Origin: Bacteroidales bacterium
GTDB taxonomy: Bacteria; Bacteroidota; Bacteroidia; Bacteroidales; UBA932
Direction of reading: 5' to 3'
Length of the DNA: 44,265 nt
Assembly (NCBI GenBank): GCA_016287075.1
Contig: JAEEVC010000022.1
Location: 1-44,265 of the forward strand
Shown here: piece by piece, positions 16,607 through 24,374 of the stretch
Position numbering within the stretch: the stretch's first letter is position 1
Layout of the letters: every line of letters starts with the position of its first letter
The notes under the pieces: generated by a model
What the model was told of the DNA's origin: nothing
What the model saw: the letters and a program-made list of their open reading frames with translations, nothing else
The model's database searches: none
Translations under genes and position numbers: made by a program

Positions 16607-17820
16607 ATCGTTTGCGTTTTGTGTCGGAAGGAGGGGAGGAGGGCGATGAGGTAGCCGATGCCGGCCACGCCGAGGACCGTCCAGAGGACGTCCGTGGCCT
16701 TGAGCACGACCGGGTAGGCGGAGATGAGGTAGTTGCCCGGCATCTTGATGAAGCCGAAGCGCTGCTGGAGCAGGACGAAGCCGATGCCGGCGACGAGGCC
16801 GATGGCGAGGCCGAGCAGGGAGATGAACCAGCCCTCGAGGACGAAGATCCGCCTCACGAGCCGGTCGGTGGCGCCGAGGCTCCGGAGCGTCCGGATGTCG
16901 CCTTCCTTCTCGATGATGAGCATCGAGAGCGAGCTGAAGATGTTGAAGGCGATGACGATGATGATGAAGATGAGGATCAGGTAGATGGCCAGTTTCTCAT
17001 AGCGCATCATCTTGTAGAGGGCCTCGTTCTGGTGGAAACGGTCCTTGACCCCGAATCCGTCGCCGAGCCGCGCCGACAGGTCCCGGACGAGCCGGGCGGT
17101 CTCCTTTTCGGGAGTCCCGGCGGCGGTGCGGATTTCGATGCCGCTGACTTCCTGCCCATATTCAAGCAGGTCCCGCATCACTTCCATCGGGACGACGATC
17201 AGTTCGCCGTCGTAGTTGACATTGATCGTGAACAGGCCGGAGGGGGAAACCTTGCAGCTGCGGACCGCATGCATCGGGTCCGAGAGCGAGATCTTCCCGG
17301 TACGCGTCGGGTAGTAGAGCTCCATCGGTGCGACGAAGCGGGGATGGATCCCCATGGAGAGGGCGAGCGCGTTGCCGACGACCGCCTGGGGGAGGTCCCC
17401 CCTGTGGAGGGAGAACTGCCCCTCGCGGATATGCCCACGGAGCGGCGAAGTCCTCTCATAGGTGCTGTCCACGCCTTTCGCGCGGGCCAGTCCCTGCCGG
17501 CCTTCGTAAGCGAGGAAGACGCTCTCTTCCAGGACGTTGCAGATGCTCTCTACCTGCGGCTGGGTGCCGAGCCAGGCCATGGCGGCGCTGTCCGGAAGGA
17601 AGGCCTTGCCGGTGGCGGGGGAGACCAGGATGTCCGGCTCGATGTCGCTGAGCGTTTCCTTGACGAGCCGGTTGAATCCGTTGAAGACGGAAAGGGTGAT
17701 GATGAGTGCGGCCGTGCCCGTCGCCATGCCGGCGACGCTGATGCCCGAGATGATGTTGATGACGTTGTGGGACTTCCGGGCGAACAGGTAGCGTCCTGCG
17801 AACAGCAGCGGCAGCCTCAT
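16603..17820 (-). CDS. LolC/LolE-like ABC permease (MacB-PCD/FtsX family)
   Basis: The product is 405 residues. A first membrane segment (NVINIISGISVAGMATGTAALIITLSVFNGFN) is followed by a large periplasmic domain of about 230 residues and three further segments near the C-terminus, including LIFIIIVIAFNIFSSLSMLIIEKEGDIRTLRSLGAT. That last motif is characteristic of FtsX-type permeases in the LolC/E branch, which release lipoproteins from the inner membrane. The ATPase is not encoded here. It lies 4 bp after rbfA and overlaps the peptidase start by four bases. Confidence 0.85.
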   Translation of the reverse strand: MRLPLLFAGRYLFARKSHNVINIISGISVAGMATGTAALIITLSVFNGFNRLVKETLSDIEPDILVSPATGKAFLPDSAAMAWLGTQPQVESICNVLEESVFLAYEGRQGLARAKGVDSTYERTSPLRGHIREGQFSLHRGDLPQAVVGNALALSMGIHPRFVAPMELYYPTRTGKISLSDPMHAVRSCKVSPSGLFTINVNYDGELIVVPMEVMRDLLEYGQEVSGIEIRTAAGTPEKETARLVRDLSARLGDGFGVKDRFHQNEALYKMMRYEKLAIYLILIFIIIVIAFNIFSSLSMLIIEKEGDIRTLRSLGATDRLVRRIFVLEGWFISLLGLAIGLVAGIGFVLLQQRFGFIKMPGNYLISAYPVVLKATDVLWTVLGVAGIGYLIALLPSFRHKTQTI

Positions 17821-17824
17821 CGCG

Positions 17825-18172
17825 CTATTGTTTCAGCAGCTGGTCGATGTGTTCGGCGTAGTCCAGGGAGGTGTCGAGGTAGAACACCAGTTCCGGAACG
17901 ATGCGGAGCTGCTTGCCGACCGCCCGGCCGAGTTCGCCGCGGAGGGACTTGTTGTTTTCTTCCAGCAGCTGCATGACTTCCGCCTGCTTGCCGGAAGGGA
18001 AGATGCTGACGTAGGCCTTGGCGACGGAGAGGTCCGGGCTGATCCGCACCTCGCTGACCGTCACCATCGCCCCGCCGAAGGAAGCCATCCCCTTGGCGCG
18101 GATGATCTCCGCGAGGTCCTTCTGGATCTCGCGCGCGACCTTGAGCTGTCTGGTGCTGGCGGGTTTTTCCAT
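17825..18172 (-). CDS. rbfA: 30S ribosome-binding factor RbfA
   Basis: The 115-residue length is normal for RbfA. It is a KH-like RNA-binding protein that acts late in maturation of the 16S rRNA 5' end. Visible matches are RQLKVAREIQKDLAEII at the N-terminus, VTVSEVRISPDLSVAKAYVSIFP in the middle and LRIVPELVFYLDTSLDYAEHIDQLL at the end. It starts one base after the tyrS stop codon and is therefore cotranscribed with it, joining translation-related genes. Confidence 0.95.
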   Translation of the reverse strand: MEKPASTRQLKVAREIQKDLAEIIRAKGMASFGGAMVTVSEVRISPDLSVAKAYVSIFPSGKQAEVMQLLEENNKSLRGELGRAVGKQLRIVPELVFYLDTSLDYAEHIDQLLKQ

Positions 18173-18173
18173 G

Positions 18174-19463
18174 CTAGATCAGATTGATGATGAAGTAGTT
18201 CTTCTTGCCCTTCTGGGCGAGGATGTATTTGCCGTCGAGGATGTCGGCTTCCGTAACGTCCGCGTTGATGTCGGTCACCTTGTCCTTGTTGATGGAGACG
18301 CCGTTCCCCTGGACCATCTTGCGGGCTTCGCCCTTGGACGGGAAGACCTGGGTCTTGACGGCGAGGAAGTCGAGGATGTTGCAGGGGAGCTCGGCCTTGG
18401 CGACGTTGAAGGTCGGGACGCCGCTGAACACGGCGAGGAACGTCCGTTCGTCGAGCTTCTTCAGCGCTTCCGACGTGGCGTTGCCGAAGAGCATCTGCGA
18501 GGCGGCGACGGCATTGTCGTACTCGGCCTGGCCGTGGCACATGACGGTCACCTCGCGGGCGAGGACCTTCTGCAGCTTCCGCGCTCCGGGATCCTCGCGG
18601 TGCTCGGCGATGAGCCCCTCGATGGTCTCGCGGTCGAGCATCGTGAAGATCTTGATGTAGCGCTCGGCGTCGTCGTCGGCCACATTCAGCCAGAACTGGT
18701 AGAACTCGTACGGGGAGGTGCGCTCCGCGTCGAGCCAGATGTTGCCCTTCTCGGTCTTGCCGAACTTGGTGCCGTCGGCCTTGCGGATGAGCGGGCAGGT
18801 CAGGGCGAAGGCCTCGCCGCCGTCCATGCGGCGGATCAGTTCGGTGCCCGTGGTGATGTTGCCCCACTGGTCGGAGCCGCCGAGCTGCAGGATGCAGCCC
18901 CGGTTCTTCCACAGCCAGTAGAAATCGTAGCCCTGCATGAGCTGGTAGCTGAATTCGGTGAAGGACATGCCCTCGGAGGAGTCGCGGGAAAGGCGCTTCT
19001 TCACGGAGTCCTTCGCCATCATGTAGTTGACGGTGATGTGCTTGCCGATGTCGCGGATGAAGTTGATGAAACTGTAATCCTTCATCCAGTCGTAGTTGTT
19101 CACCAGTTCCGCCTTGTTCGGGGCGTCGGAATCGAAGTCCAGGAAGCGGCCGAGCTGGGCCTTGATGCAGGCGACGTTGTGACCAAGCGTCTCCTCGTCG
19201 AGGAGGTTCCGCTCCGCCGATTTCATCGACGGGTCGCCGATCATGCCGGTCGCACCGCCAACGAGGGCGAAGGGTTTGTGGCCGCAGCGTTGGAAATGCT
19301 TGAGTATCATTACGCTCACCAGGTGGCCGATGTGCAGGGAATCCGCCGTCGGGTCGATCCCGACATAGGCGGCCTGCGGGCCTTCGAGGAGTTTCTCTTC
19401 CGTTCCCGGCATGATGTCCTGGATCATGCCCCTCCAGCGGAGTTCTTCAACAAAATTCTTCAT
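18174..19463 (-). CDS. tyrS: tyrosine--tRNA ligase
   Basis: The start at 19463 ([12 protein letters not shown]) is chosen because it matches the family N-terminus and sits 37 bases from a good promoter. The longer frame to 20213 is spurious. The 429-residue class I synthetase has the HIGH motif at residues 44-47 (SLHIGHLVS) and a KMSKS-equivalent KFGKTEKGN in the second half. It also has the [11 protein letters not shown] tyrosine/tRNA region and a C-terminal S4 RNA-binding domain ([19 protein letters not shown]). It charges tRNA-Tyr. It leads a minus-strand operon of up to six genes. Confidence 0.97.
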   Translation of the reverse strand: MKNFVEELRWRGMIQDIMPGTEEKLLEGPQAAYVGIDPTADSLHIGHLVSVMILKHFQRCGHKPFALVGGATGMIGDPSMKSAERNLLDEETLGHNVACIKAQLGRFLDFDSDAPNKAELVNNYDWMKDYSFINFIRDIGKHITVNYMMAKDSVKKRLSRDSSEGMSFTEFSYQLMQGYDFYWLWKNRGCILQLGGSDQWGNITTGTELIRRMDGGEAFALTCPLIRKADGTKFGKTEKGNIWLDAERTSPYEFYQFWLNVADDDAERYIKIFTMLDRETIEGLIAEHREDPGARKLQKVLAREVTVMCHGQAEYDNAVAASQMLFGNATSEALKKLDERTFLAVFSGVPTFNVAKAELPCNILDFLAVKTQVFPSKGEARKMVQGNGVSINKDKVTDINADVTEADILDGKYILAQKGKKNYFIINLI

Positions 19464-19500
19464 ATCGTGTTCATTTTTCTTGCCTTGTAATACGAAGTTG

Positions 19501-19521
19501 CAAAGATAATCATTATCTTTG
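19501..19521. promoter_or_regulatory. overlapping divergent promoters forming a palindrome
   Basis: CAAAGATAAT and ATTATCTTTG flank a single C, so the two TATCTTTG -7 elements (19501-19508 on minus, 19514-19521 on plus) form one perfect palindrome. The minus-strand promoter for tyrS has a TTG (complement of 19529-19531) 20 bp upstream of its -7. The plus-strand promoter for the small lipoprotein has no equally well-spaced TTG. Confidence 0.75.
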
Positions 19522-19547
19522 GATGCTACAACCAAATGTATTGTCAT

Positions 19548-20024
19548 ATGAAAGTGTTCAAGCGCATCGTTGCGGCCCTCGTGGCCCTGTCCCTCCTCTC
19601 CTCGTGCTCCATCCTCAAGACGCTGGCGACCAGCGCCCTCTCCCTCGGCACCAACACCGGATCCGCCATCTCGGGCATTTACAATGTGCTGAAGAAGGCC
19701 GGCAGCATCGACCTTTCCGACATCACCACCCTCATCAACATCGGAAAGATCCTCACCGGGGCCCGGTCCCTCACGGATGCGACGCCGACGTTCCTGGACG
19801 ACTTCTCCACCGGCCTGATCGAGGGCTCTTCCCAGCTGGTCAACGGCTCGAATGTCGCCGCGGTCCTGAACGGGCTCAAGGCGCTGACCAAGGTCGATAC
19901 CTCGACCCTCAATGCGGCCGCGACCAAGGCCCTGGCCGGGACACCGACGCAGGTTTCGACCTCGTCCGCGGGCGTCAATGAAACGCTCGCCGCGATCAAG
20001 AACATCGTCCAGTCCCTTCAGTGA
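19548..20024 (+). CDS. small uncharacterised lipoprotein
   Basis: The start at 19548 gives a clean lipoprotein signal ([20 protein letters not shown], cysteine 20). The four-codon longer version is less likely. The mature part, about 138 residues, is rich in A, S, T, L and G. It has amphipathic stretches such as [15 protein letters not shown] and [15 protein letters not shown], and ends in [13 protein letters not shown] do not recognise a family. The promoter -7 element ends 26 bases before the ATG, so the leader is short. It precedes the HAD phosphatase gene by 19 bp, so the two and YitT probably share a transcript. Confidence 0.7.
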   Translation: MKVFKRIVAALVALSLLSSCSILKTLATSALSLGTNTGSAISGIYNVLKKAGSIDLSDITTLINIGKILTGARSLTDATPTFLDDFSTGLIEGSSQLVNGSNVAAVLNGLKALTKVDTSTLNAAATKALAGTPTQVSTSSAGVNETLAAIKNIVQSLQ

Positions 20025-20043
20025 ACCCCTGCAGCCTGACTGA

Positions 20044-21477
20044 ATGAAACGCCTCCCGGCCGTCCTGCTGGCGGCCCTTCTTCCCTTCTCCTGCGCCCGG
20101 CCCGCCCTCCAACATGCGGACTGGGCGCCGGACGTACGCCGCGCCCTGAACGATTTCATCGCCGCGGAACGGGGCGGCGGCGACAGGTACGTCGTCTTCG
20201 ACTTCGACAACACCTGCTCGATCTTCGACGTTTCCGAGCAACTGATGATCTATCAGCTGGAAACGATGGGGTTCGGACTCGATCCGGAGGGCTTTTCCCG
20301 GATGGCGATGGCCGGCATGGAAGGCCGGCCGGAGGCGTTGCTCTCGCAGATCCGCGGCCTGATTGCCTCCTACGCCGACCTGTACGCCCGCTTCGGCCCG
20401 TTCAGCTATGCCGGCGTCCCCCCGGAGACGGCGGAGCGGATGCTCTCCGATCCCGCCTGGAAGGATTTCGCCGTCCGCATGATGGGGATGTACGAGGGCC
20501 TGCAGGCATATATGAGCAGTGCCGAATCCTACACCTGGACCCTCGGCTGGTTCAGCGGGATGACGGGGGAGGAGGTCTATGACCTTTCCCGCCGTTCCCA
20601 TGCGCGATACGGCTCCGTGGAAACGGCTTCCCGCAGCTGGACGGGCGCCGATACGACCTTCAGCTGGATCGACGGCATCCAGGTGACGGACAACATCCGG
20701 GAGCTCTGGAAGGCGCTGGATGACAACGGTTTCGATGTCTGGGTATGCTCGGCATCGGAAGTGGCGCCGGTCATGGCGGCCATCGACGTCTTCGGGCTCC
20801 ATGAGACCTGCACCGGGGTCATCGGGATGACGATGGCCCGCGACTCGCTCGGCCGGTATCTCCCTTATTATGACTATACGGACGGTTGCGCCTTTTTTGC
20901 CGCGCCGGACGGCGGCTGGGTCCGGGACACCGTCCCGACGCGCGCCCGGCCTTACGCGGAGGGCAAGGTCGAGGCCATCCGCAACTGCCTTGTGCCCCTC
21001 TATCACGGCAAGGGCCCGCTGGCGGGTTTCATGGACGCGACGGGCGATTTCAATTTCTGCACGGAATTCGCTTCCATGCGCCTCGCCGTCTGCTTCAACC
21101 GCGCCTCGCGGAAGGTGACCGAAGGCGCGGGATTGATTGCGGAAGTGGCTGTCTATGAGAAAGAAGCGTTGGGTTATACCTATCGGAAAGCCTGCCGCCG
21201 CGGGGACATCCTCTACGTCCTCCAGGGCCGGGATGAGAACGGCCTCCGCACCTTGCGCCCTTCGCCCGCCACCGTCCGCTTCGGGACGGACACGGAACGG
21301 CTCTTCTGCAACGACGAAAATGTCGCCGAATACGAATACTTCCGTCAGAACAAACTGACAGTCAAGGAAATCCTTGAAAAGTTCAGTCTCCGCACCGCCG
21401 CCGGTGACCCCGCCAATCCGCTGGGCTTCGCCTACGGCTTCCTGGACACCTACGCCGGCTACCGGAGCCGGGAATAA
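20044..21477 (+). CDS. HAD-superfamily phosphatase lipoprotein
   Basis: This encodes 477 residues with a lipoprotein signal ending LLPFSC (cysteine 17). HAD motif I is VFDFDNTC with aspartates at about 53 and 55, motif II is VCSASE near residue 234, and the motif IV region is [12 protein letters not shown] near residue 335. The arrangement resembles extracytoplasmic phosphatases of the phosphoserine/phosphorylcholine phosphatase group. The last aspartate of motif IV is not obvious, so activity is likely but not certain. The gene lies 19 bp after the small lipoprotein and 11 bp before the YitT gene. The substrate is unknown. Confidence 0.78.
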   Translation: MKRLPAVLLAALLPFSCARPALQHADWAPDVRRALNDFIAAERGGGDRYVVFDFDNTCSIFDVSEQLMIYQLETMGFGLDPEGFSRMAMAGMEGRPEALLSQIRGLIASYADLYARFGPFSYAGVPPETAERMLSDPAWKDFAVRMMGMYEGLQAYMSSAESYTWTLGWFSGMTGEEVYDLSRRSHARYGSVETASRSWTGADTTFSWIDGIQVTDNIRELWKALDDNGFDVWVCSASEVAPVMAAIDVFGLHETCTGVIGMTMARDSLGRYLPYYDYTDGCAFFAAPDGGWVRDTVPTRARPYAEGKVEAIRNCLVPLYHGKGPLAGFMDATGDFNFCTEFASMRLAVCFNRASRKVTEGAGLIAEVAVYEKEALGYTYRKACRRGDILYVLQGRDENGLRTLRPSPATVRFGTDTERLFCNDENVAEYEYFRQNKLTVKEILEKFSLRTAAGDPANPLGFAYGFLDTYAGYRSRE

Positions 21478-21488
21478 TCACTGGAACG

Positions 21489-22415
21489 ATGAAAACCGAT
21501 TTTCTGAAACCCCTCGCTACCGCCAAGTTCTGGAAAGAACTGGTCATCATGACGCTCGGTATGCTCGTCGGGGCTGCCGCCGTCTATTATTTCCTCATGC
21601 CGAGCAAGCTGATCATCGGCAGCATCTCGGGCTTCTCGATCGTCCTTTCGGAGATCTTTGCGAAGTTCGGGATGACGGTGCGGGTCTCCGTGATCATCGC
21701 GGCCATCAATGCCGTCCTGCTGGTGCTCGCCTGGCTGCTGATCGGCGCGGAATTCGGTGCGAAGACCGTTTATACGGCCCTGATCCTCGGTCCGCTCGTC
21801 GATTTCTGGGCCTGGGTCCTTCCCTTTGAAAAACTGGTCAGCGACGGGACTTCGATCATGAACGACCCGTGGCTGGACCTGATCTGTTTCGTACTGATGC
21901 TCAGTATCTCCCAGGCCATCCTCTTCCGGATCAATGCTTCCACGGGCGGGCTGGACATCCTCGCCAAGATCGTCAACAAATACCTTCATTTCGACATCGG
22001 CACCTCCGTTACAATCGCCGGTGCCCTGATCTGCTGCTCGGCCTTCGCCATCAACCCTTTCCGCATGGTCGTCATCGGCCTGATCGGCACCTGGATCAAC
22101 GGCATCGCCGTCGATTATTTCACCGATACGCTCAACAAGCGCAAGCGCGTCTGCATCATCAGCGACCGGCATGAGGCCATCCGGGATTTCATCATCAAGG
22201 ACCTGGAACGCGGCTGCAGCATCTACAGGTTAGAGGGCGGTTTCTCCGGGGAAGAAAAGGTCGAGGTCGTCGCCCTGCTGACCCAGAACGAATACGCGGC
22301 GCTGTTCAACTTCCTGAAAAACAACGGCTTCGAGGCCTTCATCACCGCCGGCAACGTCTCCGAAATCTACGGCAACTGGCATAAGAAGGAACCGCATCCG
22401 ACGTCCCGCCAGTGA
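21489..22415 (+). CDS. YitT family membrane protein
   Basis: This is a 308-residue protein. About five or six membrane segments in the first 200 residues form the YitT/DUF161 part (MLVGAAAVYYFLMPSKLIIGSISGFSIVLSEI, INASTGGLDILAKIVN, PFRMVVIGLIGTWINGIAVDYF). A cytoplasmic C-terminal DUF2179 domain follows (RKRVCIISDRHEAIRDFIIKDLERGCSIYRLEGGFSGEEKVEVVALLTQNEYAALF). The transport or signalling role of the family is not settled. Its TGA stop is the start of a palindromic repeat: bases 22412-22415 belong to both, so repeat insertion appears to have set the C-terminus. Confidence 0.88.
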   Translation: MKTDFLKPLATAKFWKELVIMTLGMLVGAAAVYYFLMPSKLIIGSISGFSIVLSEIFAKFGMTVRVSVIIAAINAVLLVLAWLLIGAEFGAKTVYTALILGPLVDFWAWVLPFEKLVSDGTSIMNDPWLDLICFVLMLSISQAILFRINASTGGLDILAKIVNKYLHFDIGTSVTIAGALICCSAFAINPFRMVVIGLIGTWINGIAVDYFTDTLNKRKRVCIISDRHEAIRDFIIKDLERGCSIYRLEGGFSGEEKVEVVALLTQNEYAALFNFLKNNGFEAFITAGNVSEIYGNWHKKEPHPTSRQ

Positions 22416-22501
22416 CGGAGACGTCCCGTTTTTTAGCAGGTTACCGTCAAAAACGGCCTTTTTTGCAGGAGACGTCCCAAAATTTGGGACGTCTCCGTCA
22501 C
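22412..22501. repeat. palindromic repeat, copy C
   Basis: A 90-bp unit begins GTGACGGAGACGTCCC and ends with the reverse complement GGGACGTCTCCGTCAC. Its right half contains a near-perfect 29-base palindrome at 22468-22496 followed by TTTT beyond the unit, so it may also end transcription of the YitT gene. A related unit is at 44012-44101. Confidence 0.85.
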
Positions 22502-22503
22502 TT

Positions 22504-22568
22504 TTAAATAACGGCACCCCAACCACGGAGGGTGGCGACGAGGGCGTCCGTGTCAACGGACTGGACGC
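22504..22568 (-). pseudogene. 65-bp relic of an FAD-oxidoreductase 3' end
   Basis: These 65 bases match 24375-24439, the last codons and stop of the intact FAD-dependent oxidoreductase gene, at 59 of 65 positions without gaps and in the same orientation. Read on the minus strand it encodes VQSVDTDALVATLRGWGAVI and a stop, against ...ALIATLRDWGAVI in the intact gene. Four of the six changes are synonymous, so the copy diverged while still coding. The rest of the gene is absent to its right. Confidence 0.8.
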
Positions 22569-22764
22569 GGAGCGGGGCTTGGTCCCTAGGTGTTAGATAT
22601 GGATAATCTTCGGTTTTACCAAAAATGATTTTGATTTTTATTATTTTTTTTATATAATTGTAAGGAAAAAATGGTGTGTCTCCTTATTCTTTTTGATTAG
22701 GGGGGGGTGAAAAGCGCTGAATATTAATAACTTACAGAACACCCCCGTAGCATTTGTTTTTTTT
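22569..22764. other. AT-rich intergenic stretch with G8 tract
   Basis: Base composition falls sharply here compared with the flanks. The stretch contains a run of eight G residues (22700-22707). A GGGGGTG/CACCCCC dyad (22703-22709 and 22740-22746) and a run of eight T residues lie directly before the next ATG. A -7-like TAGCATTTG near 22748 has one base too many for the consensus. No gene is seen. Confidence 0.6.
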
Positions 22765-23763
22765 ATGCGTTCTTCTTTTTCTATTGTGCTTTTGCTTGCA
22801 TTCTTTGTTTCATGTTCAAACGATTCAAAGGAGTTGATCAGCAACGATGAGTGTCTTGAAACTACTTATCAGGAGAATTACTCGCTTCTATTAGGGGAGG
22901 TTGATAAACTTAATGATGAGTTTGGTTATTGTAATACCAGAGGTGTCGGAACAGACATTGTAAAGCGTACGGCTGATTTAGCTGGCTCGCAATTGGGAGC
23001 GTGGGTCGGAAGCGAATTAGGTGCCGGATTGGGAGTATTGACGGCAAACCCTGTTGTGGGTGTTGTCGGTTATCTTGGAGGGCGAAAAGTTGGTGGCGTT
23101 GCAGGATTTGTTGTTGCCTCGTATATCGCCGGTAAGCTTTGTGAAACCATAAAAGGGAGTTGTGATCTTGATGAAACCGGCATTTCTTTTTATGGTGATA
23201 TGTATGACGGTTATTCAACGGGTGTTATTTATACGAGAAGCGATGAGGATCCTTCAGTTTATTCGGTAGGAGATATCCATAACATGATTTTAGCGAAACT
23301 GGTTCATAATAATAAGGCGTATACTGACAAGGATGGTCATCTACAGATTGAAGAAATGTATGATGATGCAGTACAACTTGAAATGGCAATATTGGATGAT
23401 ACACTCAGTCTTAACACTGTTTATCGGAATTATTTTATTGCTTTTTGTAAAGATGTGGAATCTGCAACTCGGGATTTGTATGCCAATGGTATTTGCGTAG
23501 AGGAGTATAATGCCAGATTATTCCAGTCTTTGATGAACAAAGGTGTACCCGCTGCAGATGTTCAGGAACTGGAGGAATTAACAAATAAACTGCTGGCTCC
23601 AACTGTTTTGGATAGGGAGCAGACTTTCGAATATGAAAGAGCTTTCGAGGATATTGTTCGAACCTCCTCACTTCCGGATAATAAAAAAGAGGATTTCATC
23701 TTATCCGGATCGGTGGCTATTATGAGTACTGATTTTTGGAAATCAAAGCAACAAAGCAATTAA
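22765..23763 (+). CDS. uncharacterised lipoprotein with glycine-zipper segment
   Basis: This 332-residue protein has a lipoprotein signal ending AFFVSC near residue 17. Residues of about 65-115 form a hydrophobic glycine-rich stretch with repeated GxxxG spacing (GSQLGAWVGSELGAGLGVL, VVGVVGYLGGRKVGGVAGFVV), bounded by cysteines at YCN and KLCETIKGSC. Such segments occur in glycine-zipper proteins and pore-forming bacteriocins. The acidic C-terminal two thirds is soluble-looking and helical, with no family that I recognise. Codon use is AT-rich, unlike neighbours. The stop codon overlaps the start of the next gene, a membrane protein. An exported toxin or surface protein with its immunity partner is one guess only. 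Confidence 0.7.
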   Translation: MRSSFSIVLLLAFFVSCSNDSKELISNDECLETTYQENYSLLLGEVDKLNDEFGYCNTRGVGTDIVKRTADLAGSQLGAWVGSELGAGLGVLTANPVVGVVGYLGGRKVGGVAGFVVASYIAGKLCETIKGSCDLDETGISFYGDMYDGYSTGVIYTRSDEDPSVYSVGDIHNMILAKLVHNNKAYTDKDGHLQIEEMYDDAVQLEMAILDDTLSLNTVYRNYFIAFCKDVESATRDLYANGICVEEYNARLFQSLMNKGVPAADVQELEELTNKLLAPTVLDREQTFEYERAFEDIVRTSSLPDNKKEDFILSGSVAIMSTDFWKSKQQSN

Positions 23764-24293
23764 TGAAAACGACTCATTTAAGAATTGTAGTTATTCTTCT
23801 CTCGCTCGCATTTTCTTGGCTTCTGGTCATTGGAATCGGAGGATGGATCGGTGTCTTGTTAGGAGCTGTGTTGTGCCTCCTTGTCCTTTTATTATTTTTA
23901 AAAAAGGATATCCATATTCGGAAAGAAGATTTTCACGCTCCACTGCTCTTGAGTGTGGGAATGATAGCCGTTGCAATTTATTTGATTGTGACCATTCATA
24001 ACAAATCGTTGCTGCCGGTATTTGTCCTTATTGCCTTGGCAGGCGTTGAGGAAATAGTTTTCTGGATTGTTGACAAATGTTATGAAGGGAAATCCTTCTT
24101 AAAAAACTTGTCAGACGAGTTCCGTCTTCCTCCGTATTGTGATTTGGCTTTAGCGATTTGTCTGATAGTTGATTTGTTGAAAGGGAGTATTGTTTTTTCT
24201 CCGATCGTCTGTCTTCTCCTATTGTTGTTCATTTTGGACTTTACACGACAAATCAAGAGGTTGAAAAAACGGGAAATCAGTGATTGGATTTAG
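23763..24293 (+). CDS. uncharacterised membrane protein
   Basis: The ATG at 23763 overlaps the previous stop (TAATG) and gives 176 residues. An in-frame ATG nine codons upstream is less likely. About five hydrophobic segments are visible: IVVILLSLAFSWLLVIGIGG, GVLLGAVLCLLVLLLFL, LLLSVGMIAVAIYLIVTI, LLPVFVLIALAGVEEIVFWIV and a C-terminal pair around IVFSPIVCLLLLLFILDF. It ends with a basic tail (RQIKRLKKREISDWI), consistent with a cytoplasmic C-terminus. No family is recognised. Overlap with the lipoprotein gene and shared AT-rich composition suggest the pair moved and works together, possibly as effector and immunity or as a surface protein and its membrane partner. Confidence 0.68.
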   Translation: MKTTHLRIVVILLSLAFSWLLVIGIGGWIGVLLGAVLCLLVLLLFLKKDIHIRKEDFHAPLLLSVGMIAVAIYLIVTIHNKSLLPVFVLIALAGVEEIVFWIVDKCYEGKSFLKNLSDEFRLPPYCDLALAICLIVDLLKGSIVFSPIVCLLLLLFILDFTRQIKRLKKREISDWI

Positions 24294-24314
24294 TCTCCTC
24301 TTGTTGATGCTATT

Positions 24315-24363
24315 ATAGATACGCTCGGCCTCAACCTCTTTGTGAGAGACCGGGCGTATCTAT
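24315..24363. terminator. bidirectional terminator-like hairpin
   Basis: Arms 24315-24328 and 24350-24363 pair over 14 bases with one mismatch (ATAGATACGCTCGG against CCGGGCGTATCTAT). It sits between the stops of two convergent genes and has A/T-rich flanks on both sides, as expected for a terminator acting in both directions. Confidence 0.65.
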
Positions 24364-24374
24364 AGAAATGATCT

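Noticed and set aside
14393..16654. 753-codon plus-strand open frame opposite the peptidase and permease
   Set aside because: Antisense to two confident genes; low-complexity E, G, A, R composition.
18174..20213. Extended 679-codon frame for tyrS
   Set aside because: The extra N-terminus is antisense to the small lipoprotein and phosphatase genes and passes through the divergent promoter; the 19463 start matches the family.
24315..24363. Possible attachment site at the island's right edge
   Set aside because: No matching sequence at the left edge and no integrase; the position between convergent stops fits a terminator better.
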